DNA of 29,305 nt from DASZMJ01 sp035551935 (lineage in GTDB: Bacteria; Planctomycetota; Planctomycetia; Isosphaerales; Isosphaeraceae): positions 1 through 29,305 of the forward strand of contig DASZMJ010000251.1 of NCBI GenBank assembly GCA_035551935.1, given 5' to 3'. The notes beneath the pieces were generated by a model. That model saw nothing but the letters and a program-made list of their open reading frames with translations. It was not told the origin of the DNA and did no database searches. Positions within the stretch are counted from its first letter, which is position 1. Each line of letters begins with the position of its first letter. Below are positions 8,001 through 13,568 of this stretch, piece after piece. The translations under genes were made by a program, and so were the position numbers.

Positions 8001-9057
8001 CCTCAACATCCAGGCCCTGACCGGCGGCTCCGCCGCCGACACCCTGGTCGGCCTCAACGTCGCCCAGACGTGGTCGATCACCGGCCTCAACACCGGCACG
8101 GTCGGCGCGTTCGCGTTCGCCGGGGTCGAAAACCTGACCGGCGGCTCGAGCGTCGACGTCTTCCAGTTCGGCCCGTCGGGGAGTGTCGCGGGCAAGGTGG
8201 ATGGCGGCGCCGGCTTGAACCGGCTCGATTACTCGGCCGACGGCGGCGTGGCGGCGACGGTCAACCTCGCCACGGGCACGGCCACGAAGACCGGCGGGTT
8301 CCTGAACATCCAGGCCCTCACCGGCAGCTCCGCCGCCTCGGACAAGCTGGTCGGCGCCAACGTCGCCCAGACCTGGTCGATCACCGGGTTGAATGCTGGC
8401 ACGGTCGGCGCGTTCGCGTTCACCGGCGTCGAGAACCTGACCGGCGGAACGAACGTGGACATCTTCAAGTTCAGCAACGGCGCGGGCGTGACCGGCAAGA
8501 TCGACGGCGGCGTCGGCGGCGCCGGGGACTGGCTGGACTTCTCGGCTTCTACGACCGCGCTGACGGTCAACCTGGCGACGGGCGTCGCGTCCCACACGGG
8601 GGGCGTCGCCAACGTCCGCAACGTCATCGGCGGCTCCGGGGTCGATACCCTCACGGGCAACTCGCTCGGCAACGTCCTAGTCGGAGGGACCGCGAATGAC
8701 GTGATCACCGGCGGCAGCGGCCGCAGCATCCTCATCGGCGGCAAGGGGAGCGACAAGGTCACGGGCGGCTCGAGCGACGACATCGTCATCGGCGACTCGA
8801 CCATCTTCGACCACAACGAGGCCGCGCTCGCGTCGCTCCTGGCCGAGTGGCAACGGACCGACGAGACCTATACGCAGCGTATCAACAACCTCCGCAACGG
8901 CGGCGGCCTCAACGGCGCGAACAAGCTCGTGTTCGGGTCGACGGTCCTCAACGACCTCGCCGCCGACGTCCTGACCGGAGGCCTGGGTCTCGACTGGTTC
9001 CTCAAGGATAACCTCGACACCATCACCGACCTCGCCGCCAGCGAGATCGTCAACTGA
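5038..9057 (+). CDS. Giant surface protein: HExxE metallopeptidase-like head plus RTX-like repeats
   Basis: A 1339-residue predicted surface protein. Residues 1-34 are Arg/Lys-rich and end in LEERTML (35-41), a match to the LEPR-XLL motif found at the start of many planctomycete exported proteins; there is no classical hydrophobic signal. Residues about 60-290 resemble an uncharacterised bacterial family marked by SHExxEAxxD (here H213, E214, E217) and a later EIGD (242-245), which I read as a putative zinc metallopeptidase site. From about 300 on come glycine/aspartate repeats with GGxGNDTxNV motifs like calcium-binding RTX repeats: four 96-residue units, then four 99-147-residue units beginning near TWxxxGLNxGTV. 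The C-terminus (LTGGLGLDWFLKDNLDTITD) is typical of planctomycete RTX-like proteins. The start is fixed by AAGGAG 7 nt upstream. Adhesion or matrix processing is an inference. Confidence 0.82.
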   Translation: MNLLQRLQRTGRGRRDRHVARRPSKSSRLFMAEGLEERTMLTIDFAPHFGAEATNFGGGEKLSNVPVYLIFWGSSWVNNQKTTDIENAAAALYNSPYLSGLKQYGSDGHAFYAGAVINTSDPANGFSDGDITNVVDNAIDNQGLPESDAGPNKPIYFVVTPPGVSSNDPNAGAYHSTEHDYDFPFDLDEIPYGWIGGGGGSGPVDTYTYFLSHETAEAMSDTSGDGITITHGATWPGGGDNEIGDAEAQNYTYRLNGIRVQSFWSAADKAYIVPDGNSQTFVYTPNYSGNSYLGTGSLTVNGDQLGPNYNDNVNVTLANDGGVQVTLNGETVHFAPGAITSISVNTGGGNDTVNVEKTAFNVPVSINTGGGSDTVNIAPTDKNLNDIQGQVGVVGNSVNLNINDSLNSFGSTYSLSSANVSRPGAASIGFSGVTSLNLDGGSGNDTYNVESTASATSTTLFGGDGNDTFNLSPSAHNLSNVAGPVNLYGGGGNDSIVVNDQANASAATYSVSLTSISRPGAGTIGYSGDENVLIDGGSASDTYNIESTASGTTTTIEGGAGNDTFNVTPTSKNLANIQGPLNLYGLGGTDTVNLHDESNAAATTYSVGSSSVSRPGAATIGYSTDENLNLDGGGAGDVYNVESTPAGTTVTLVGGAGNDAFNVAPTSKNLGNIQGPLNLYGEGGTDSVALHDESNAGGAAYSVSSSSVTRSGAATIGYSLDEKLSLAAGSGNDTLTVASTSPTTPVSFNGGAGTDTLVGPNVASTWNLVGAGGGNVGNVTFAAVENLTGGSANDTFKFAAGATVAGKINGGGGVNALDYSSYTTGVTVNLTTGTATGTGGVLNIQNVTGSPGNDHITGNAANNVIVGDGGTDVLVGGGGNDTFVLAATQGAATTVTGGVGVETLIGANINNVWTLTGTNAGNVNGIAFTGINTLVGGSLADTFRFAAGSVTGKINGGAGSNKLDYSLDGGVAATVNLATGAATKTGGFLNIQALTGGSAADTLVGLNVAQTWSITGLNTGTVGAFAFAGVENLTGGSSVDVFQFGPSGSVAGKVDGGAGLNRLDYSADGGVAATVNLATGTATKTGGFLNIQALTGSSAASDKLVGANVAQTWSITGLNAGTVGAFAFTGVENLTGGTNVDIFKFSNGAGVTGKIDGGVGGAGDWLDFSASTTALTVNLATGVASHTGGVANVRNVIGGSGVDTLTGNSLGNVLVGGTANDVITGGSGRSILIGGKGSDKVTGGSSDDIVIGDSTIFDHNEAALASLLAEWQRTDETYTQRINNLRNGGGLNGANKLVFGSTVLNDLAADVLTGGLGLDWFLKDNLDTITDLAASEIVN
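6154..7305 (+). repeat. Four in-frame 288-bp tandem repeats in the surface-protein gene
   Basis: The marker S/T-R-P/S-G-A (as in SRPGAATIGYS) is encoded at 6298, 6586, 6874 and 7162, exactly 288 bp (96 codons) apart each time. Each unit also has a GGxGNDTYNV-type block, a second such block, KNLxNIQGPLNLYG and a DESNAxxxTYSV segment. Units two to four are the most alike. The outer boundaries given are approximate. The exact period suggests expansion by tandem duplication. Confidence 0.8.
7321..8635 (+). repeat. Four longer in-frame repeats (type B) in the surface-protein gene
   Basis: A second repeat family begins with a Trp codon in NVAQTWSITG-like sequence at 7333, 7774, 8071 and 8374. The last two spacings are 297 and 303 bp; the first is 441 bp because it carries an extra RTX-like block (GNDHITGNAANNVIVGDGG). 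Units two to four share DGGVAATVNLATGxATKTGG and GFLNIQALTG. The unit borders are my estimate. Confidence 0.72.
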
Positions 9058-9072
9058 CCCCGACATGCCCGA

Positions 9073-9131
9073 CGACCCGGACGCAATCGCCCTCCTCCGA
9101 GTCCGCAAGGAGCGAGGGTGCGTCCGGGTCG
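9073..9131. terminator. Large hairpin between convergent genes, likely bidirectional terminator
   Basis: Perfect 13-bp inverted arms (9073-9085, CGACCCGGACGCA, and 9119-9131) enclose a second stem made of CCCTC (9090-9094) with GAGGG (9114-9118) and CTCC (9095-9098) with GGAG (9109-9112). It sits between the stop of the surface-protein gene (9057) and the stop of the convergent kinase gene (9165), where a terminator for both would be expected. There is no T-run on either side, so it may stop polymerase poorly alone and instead protect the 3' ends or act with Rho. Confidence 0.6.
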
Positions 9132-9164
9132 CCACGTGTCCGGTAGGGTCATGGCGCCGGCTTC

Positions 9165-10724
9165 CTAGTCCGGCCGGCCGAGCAGCAGTGCGAGCGAGTC
9201 GAAGTCGACGGGCTTGACGAGGTGGTGGTCGAACCCGGCGGCGAGCGACCGGCGGCGGTCCTCGTCCTGGCCGTAGCCGGAGACGGCGATGATGACGGTG
9301 TCGCGGTGGAGTTCGTCCTCCCGCAAGGCCGCGGCCACCTCGTAGCCGTCGAGGATCGGGAGGCCGATGTCCAGGAGCACGAACTCGGGCCGGAAGGTGC
9401 GGGCCGCCTCGAGGGCCGCCCGGCCGTCGTGGACGGCCGTGGCGTCGTTGCCGAGGAGCTTCAGGAGCCGGACCATCCCGCGGGCGGTGTCGACGTTGTC
9501 GTCGACGACCAGGATGCGCGAGCCGCGGCCCTTGGGGAGCTCGCCGCGGCGGGCCGTCGGCCGCAGCGCGTCGGGCCCGGGGGCGAGGGGGAGGCGCACG
9601 ACGAACTCGCTGCCGCGGCCGGGGCCGTCGCTGCGGGCCTCGACGACCCCGCCGTGCAACTCGGCCAGCTTCTGGACGATGGTCAGGCCGATGCCCAGGC
9701 CCCCCTCCGACCGGGCCAGCGAGCGGTCCCCCTGGCTGAAGAGCCGGAACATCTCGGGCAGCTTCTCGGGAGGTACGCCGATGCCGTTGTCGCGGACGCT
9801 GATGACGACCCGATCGCCCTCCTGCCGCGCGGCGAGCCAGATCCGGCCGCCGCTCTCGGTGTACTTCGCGGCGTTGGTGAGCAGGTTCAGCACGATCTGC
9901 TCGACCCGGGTCACATCGGCGTGGAGCGGCAGCCCGCCCCGTTCGATCGCGACGGCCAGGGTCTGCCGGCGCTGGTCGATGAGCGGCCGGGCCGACTCGA
10001 TCGCGTGGTCGAGGATCGGGCCGGCGTCCACGAACTCCTTGCGGAGCCGGATCTTGCCGCTGGTGATCCGGGAGACGTCGAGCAGGTCGTCGATGAGCCG
10101 CGCGAGCTGCCGGACCTGGCGCTCGACGACGTCGCTGGCCCACTTGCGGCTCTCCTCGTCGTCGGAGAGCTTCAGGACGGTCACGGCGTTGTTGACCGCC
10201 GCCAGCGGGTTGCGGAGCTCGTGGGCGAGCATCGCCAGGAACTCGTCCTTGTGGCGGTCGGCCTCGCGGAGGGCCCGGGCCTGCTCCTCCCGCTCGGCCA
10301 GCGCCGCCCGCATCGCGTACTGGCGGCGGCGGTCGCGCAGCGCGGCCCGGACGGCGCTGGCGAGCGAATGGATCTCGATGGGACGGCGGACGAGCGTCAT
10401 GTGCCCGACGGCTTCCAGCTCGAGGGCCGCGGCCCTGGTCTGCGGCGGCGGCGTCAGGACGATCAGCGGGAGGTCCGACCAAGGCGGCTGCTCGCCCAGG
10501 AGCCGGGCGAGGCATCGCCCCCGGTCGTCGAGGATGGCCTCGTCGGGGACGATGGCCACGGCCGCCCCCCGCCGCACCTCCGCGCAGACCCCGGCGAGGT
10601 CGTCGCAGAGGGTCAGGGCGATCCCGACCGAGGCGAAGAGCCTGCCGGCCGCGGCCGCGTCCTTCTTCGTCGGGGCGAGCAGCAGGATCCGCTCCTCCAG
10701 CCCCGGGTCCGATTCGTCAGCCAT
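9165..10724 (-). CDS. Hybrid sensor histidine kinase with C-terminal receiver
   Basis: A 519-residue cytoplasmic kinase with no membrane segment. Residues 12-130 look like a degenerate receiver: the fold pattern is there but the usual phospho-acceptor context is lost (AIVPDEAILD). A coiled linker (130-160) leads to the HisKA helix with phospho-acceptor His168 in HELRNP. The ATPase domain shows N284 (LLTNAAKY), DNGIGV (312-317) and GLGIGL (342-347). The C-terminal receiver (402-518) has D408/D409, acceptor D452 and K504, so phosphate can pass His to Asp within one protein. ATG 10724 overlaps the end of the KaiC-type gene by 8 nt (ATGGCTGA), with AAGGGG 7 nt upstream inside that gene, so the two are translationally coupled. 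Such kinases are known beside KaiC-family ATPases. The stimulus and final output are unknown. Confidence 0.9.
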   Translation of the reverse strand: MADESDPGLEERILLLAPTKKDAAAAGRLFASVGIALTLCDDLAGVCAEVRRGAAVAIVPDEAILDDRGRCLARLLGEQPPWSDLPLIVLTPPPQTRAAALELEAVGHMTLVRRPIEIHSLASAVRAALRDRRRQYAMRAALAEREEQARALREADRHKDEFLAMLAHELRNPLAAVNNAVTVLKLSDDEESRKWASDVVERQVRQLARLIDDLLDVSRITSGKIRLRKEFVDAGPILDHAIESARPLIDQRRQTLAVAIERGGLPLHADVTRVEQIVLNLLTNAAKYTESGGRIWLAARQEGDRVVISVRDNGIGVPPEKLPEMFRLFSQGDRSLARSEGGLGIGLTIVQKLAELHGGVVEARSDGPGRGSEFVVRLPLAPGPDALRPTARRGELPKGRGSRILVVDDNVDTARGMVRLLKLLGNDATAVHDGRAALEAARTFRPEFVLLDIGLPILDGYEVAAALREDELHRDTVIIAVSGYGQDEDRRRSLAAGFDHHLVKPVDFDSLALLLGRPD

Positions 10725-12231
10725 CGCCGGGCCCCTTGCGCGACCCGGCCGGCCCTCGGAAGGAGGGCGTCCCCGAGAGGATGCCCTCGAAGTCCACCAG
10801 CGGCGGCCCGAGCGACAGCCCGTCGCCGAGCCTCAGCTCGCGGATGGTCCGCTCGTGACGGCCGCTCCGCTTCTTGACGACCGAGACGGCCTGCCGCACC
10901 TCGCCCGCGGCCTCGAAGTAGCGGAAGAGGACGACGGTGTCGGCGAGATACGTGGTATCGATCGGTGTCTGCATGTTCCCGAGCAGGCCGTGCTGGGCGA
11001 CGACGAGGAACGTCACCGCGCCCTTGTGCCCGAGGTAGGACAGGAGCTCGTGGAGCTGGGCGATGAGGAACCGCTCCTCGGGCATGGAGTGGAGGTAGCC
11101 GTTGAGGCTGTCGATGACGACGACCCGCGCCCCCGGCGTCCCCTCGCCCCCTTCGACGGCGGCGCGGACCCGGTGGGCGAACTCGCCCGGCGACAGCTCG
11201 GCCGCGTCGATGGTCTGGACCCGGATCCGGCCCGACTCGACGTCCGCCGCGATGTCCATCCCGAGCCCGGCGGACCGCTCCAGGATGGTCTCCAGCCGCT
11301 CGTCGAAGGTGAAGAGCGCGGCCCGCTCGCCGCGGGCGACGGCGGCCCGGGCGTACTGGATCGCCGTCGTCGACTTGCCGCTGCCCGCCGGGCCGAGGAG
11401 CACGGCGCTGGTCCCGTACTGGAGGCCACCGCCCATCAGCGCGTCGAGCTCGGCGTTGGCCGACTTGAGGAGGCCCCGTTCCTGGCCGTGGTGGTGCTCG
11501 GCGGCGACGAGCCTCGGGAAGACGTCGAGGCCGCCCCGATTGATCACGAAGTCGTGGTAGCCGCCCCGGTACGGCCGCCCGCGGAGCTTCGCGACGCGGA
11601 GCCGGCGCCGCTCGGCCCCGTAGTCGGGCGAGAGCTGCTCCAGGCTCACGACGCCGTGGGCGATGCTCTGGAGCTGGAGGTCCTCCGTCTCGGACGTCAG
11701 GTCGTCGAGCAGGAACACCGTGCATTCCCGGCCGATGAAGAACTGCTTCAGCGCCAGGATCTGCCGGCGGTAGCGGAGCGGGCTCTGGGCCAACAGCCGC
11801 ATCTCGGAGAGCGAGTCGAGGACGACCCGCCGCGGCTTCGTCCGCTCGACCTCGGCGAGCAGGGTCCTGGTCGTCTCCCCCAGCTCGACCTCCGAGGGCT
11901 GGAACATGGCGTACTGGTTGTCCGGCTCCAGCTCCGACTCCGGTGCGACCAGCTCCAGGATGGTGATGCCCTCGAGCGACCAGCCGTGCGACCTGGCCAC
12001 GGCCTGGAGCTCGGCCTTGGTCTCGGAGAGGGTCACATACAGGCCCGACTCCCCGAGCCTGCGGCCCTCGAAGAGGTACTGGAGGGCCAGCGTCGTCTTG
12101 CCCGAGCCGGGGTTACCCTCGACCAGGTAGACCCGGTCGGGCGTGAAGCCGCCGCCCAGGATGTCATCCATGCCGGCGATCCCCGTGGCGACCAGGCGGT
12201 CTCCGCCGGCGTCCCTCGTCGCGTCGACCAT
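10717..12231 (-). CDS. KaiC-family double-domain ATPase
   Basis: A 504-residue, two-domain RecA-like ATPase of the KaiC family (KaiC itself has 519). Domain 1 has Walker A GNPGSGKT (39-46) and Walker B RVVLDS (135-140). Domain 2 has GPAGSGKS (280-287) and VVVIDS (370-375). Where KaiC has two catalytic glutamates, domain 1 reads S69-E70 and domain 2 D310-E311. By eye, KaiC's phosphorylated Ser-Thr pair falls at T427-Y428 in DTTYLADTV, so phosphorylation, if any, would differ from the cyanobacterial clock protein. No kaiA or kaiB is present. It is the first gene of an operon with the hybrid kinase, which probably reads or controls its state. A signalling ATPase role is inferred; a circadian role is not supported. 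The frame begins at ATG 12231 with GAGGGG just upstream. Confidence 0.88.
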   Translation of the reverse strand: MVDATRDAGGDRLVATGIAGMDDILGGGFTPDRVYLVEGNPGSGKTTLALQYLFEGRRLGESGLYVTLSETKAELQAVARSHGWSLEGITILELVAPESELEPDNQYAMFQPSEVELGETTRTLLAEVERTKPRRVVLDSLSEMRLLAQSPLRYRRQILALKQFFIGRECTVFLLDDLTSETEDLQLQSIAHGVVSLEQLSPDYGAERRRLRVAKLRGRPYRGGYHDFVINRGGLDVFPRLVAAEHHHGQERGLLKSANAELDALMGGGLQYGTSAVLLGPAGSGKSTTAIQYARAAVARGERAALFTFDERLETILERSAGLGMDIAADVESGRIRVQTIDAAELSPGEFAHRVRAAVEGGEGTPGARVVVIDSLNGYLHSMPEERFLIAQLHELLSYLGHKGAVTFLVVAQHGLLGNMQTPIDTTYLADTVVLFRYFEAAGEVRQAVSVVKKRSGRHERTIRELRLGDGLSLGPPLVDFEGILSGTPSFRGPAGSRKGPGDG

Positions 12232-12379
12232 AGGTCCCCTCGACCGTCACTCCGGGCCGTCCTCGCCGATTCGGCGCGGAGTCCCGTCACGTCCCATCCG
12301 ACCACCCCCGGACCCCCGCAACACTCGATTCGACGCGTTCTTCCTCGGCAAGGAGTCGAGGAATCACCCTCGCTCCGAC

Positions 12380-12406
12380 ATTGTAGAGCAATTTCCGGGC
12401 CATCAA
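12380..12406 (-). promoter_or_regulatory. Candidate promoter for the KaiC-kinase operon
   Basis: On the minus strand TTGATG (12401-12406) and TACAAT (12380-12385) are separated by 15 bp, a little short for sigma-70. Transcription would begin near 12373 and leave a leader of about 140 nt before ATG 12231. The same TACAAT word lies upstream of ftsH. The rest of 12232-12507 shows no gene. Confidence 0.35.
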
Positions 12407-12507
12407 CGCGGTGCCGTCATCAGGACGATCGGCCGGACGCCGCGCAGGTCGTCGATCGTGTCAGAGGGATTTGCCGTCGTGGACCTCCGGGAACGCCCGG
12501 CTCTCGA

Positions 12508-13500
12508 TCACAGGCGATCGATGCTCAGCTCGTGCTGGGCGAGGAAGGAGTCGGCCGCGGGGCGGTTGAAGACGGAGGCGGTGGTGCCGACGGCGCGGAC
12601 GCAACTGGCGCCGACGGCGCTGGCGAGGCGGAGGCAGCCGACTTCGTCGAGGCCGTCGAGCAGGCCGGCGATGTAACCGGCGTCAAACGCGTCGCCGCCG
12701 CCGCTGCCGTCGACGAACGGGACGCAGAAGGCGCCGAGGCGGGCGCGGAGGGTGTCGGAGGCGGCGACGGCCCCGCGCTCGCCGAGGGTGACGACGACGC
12801 GGTGGGCGCCGAGGTCGAGGAAGGCGAGGGCCTGGCGGAGCGGGTCGGCCTCGTCGAGGATCAAGGCCGCCTCATCCGTGTTCGGCAGGAAGACGTCGGT
12901 CTCGGGCAGGACGGGGGCCAACTGGCGGAGGTAGTCGCCGGGGCCGGGGGTGGCGACGTCGAGGACGGTCTTCGTGCCCCGGCGTCGGACGCGGGCGAAC
13001 CGATCGGCCAGGGCCTCGGGGTCGAGGCCGGGGAGGATCAGGAAACCGCCGACATACAGGACGCGCGGGGGCGGGTCGAGCAAGGGATCGAGGTCCTCGA
13101 CCGTAAACCCGGCGTTGGCGCCGAAGGAGTGGATGAAGCGACGGTCCTCGCCGCGGACGTTGATGATGAGCGTCTGGCTCGTGGCGCGGTCGGGGTCGAC
13201 GCGCAACGCCTTCGTGTCGATCCCCTGCGCCGCCAGGGCCTCGGCCACGTACCGTCCGAAGACGTCGTCGCCGACCCGGCCGCAGACCGCGGAACGGACG
13301 CCGAGCTTGCCCAGGTCCACCGCCGCGTTCGAGGCGCAGCCGCCGGTGCTCAGGAGCAATTCGTCGGCCTTGACCAGCTCCCCCGCCGCCGGCACGTGCG
13401 CGATCGGCGTGCAGAGGTGATCGGCGACGACGACCCCCGCGCACACGACCGGGACGATTGCGGATTGCGGAATGGGGATTGCGGAGTGGGAATCGGCCAT
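12508..13500 (-). CDS. PfkB-family carbohydrate kinase (ribokinase-like)
   Basis: A 330-residue sugar or nucleoside kinase of the PfkB/ribokinase family. The N-terminal signature STGGCASNAAVDLGKLG (51-67) binds the sugar, and the C-terminal signature DGSGGGDAFDAG (263-274) carries the catalytic base D270 and the anion hole, with Gly where many members have Ala (GAGD). The substrate cannot be told. Start: ATG 13500 has GGGGG about 7 nt upstream, but residues 3-15 (DSHSAIPIPQSAI) are the translation of an ATTGCGG repeat and the conserved fold begins near VVCAGVVVADHL. A GTG at 13446 is a possible true start but has no ribosome site. It lies 68 bp downstream of ftsH on the same strand, so cotranscription is possible. 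Family sure, start unsure. Confidence 0.85.
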   Translation of the reverse strand: MADSHSAIPIPQSAIVPVVCAGVVVADHLCTPIAHVPAAGELVKADELLLSTGGCASNAAVDLGKLGVRSAVCGRVGDDVFGRYVAEALAAQGIDTKALRVDPDRATSQTLIINVRGEDRRFIHSFGANAGFTVEDLDPLLDPPPRVLYVGGFLILPGLDPEALADRFARVRRRGTKTVLDVATPGPGDYLRQLAPVLPETDVFLPNTDEAALILDEADPLRQALAFLDLGAHRVVVTLGERGAVAASDTLRARLGAFCVPFVDGSGGGDAFDAGYIAGLLDGLDEVGCLRLASAVGASCVRAVGTTASVFNRPAADSFLAQHELSIDRL

Positions 13501-13564
13501 AATCCAGCCCCCGACCTGTCCCGAAACGCCTCTTCACGCCGCAATCCGCACTCCGCAATCCGCG
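13456..13564. repeat. ATTGCGG minisatellite-type repeat, two inverted clusters around the pfkB start
   Basis: Positions 13456-13495 contain repeated ATTGCGG words, and 13538-13564 contain the complementary CCGCAATCCGC words. Positions 13460-13482 match the reverse complement of 13541-13563 at 21 of 23 bases. The pfkB start codon and its ribosome site lie in the 58-bp spacer, so a transcript from ftsH into pfkB could fold the start region into a hairpin loop. I know such ATTGCGG/ATTCCGC arrays as dispersed repeats of planctomycete genomes, which is recollection, not a search result. Confidence 0.7.
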
Positions 13565-13568
13565 TTCG

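Noticed and set aside
4435..8595. A 1386-codon open frame on the minus strand opposite the TPR and surface-protein genes
   Set aside because: Its translation is a low-complexity Val/Asp/Arg/Gly string produced by the GC-rich repeats on the plus strand. The plus-strand genes have real motifs and strong ribosome sites.
6154..8635. Regular repeats considered as a CRISPR array or a tandem satellite
   Set aside because: They are in-frame protein repeats of 288-441 bp without short repeats and unique spacers of equal length.
10717..12231. Circadian clock locus
   Set aside because: Only a KaiC-like ATPase and a kinase are present, without kaiA or kaiB, and key phosphorylation positions differ.
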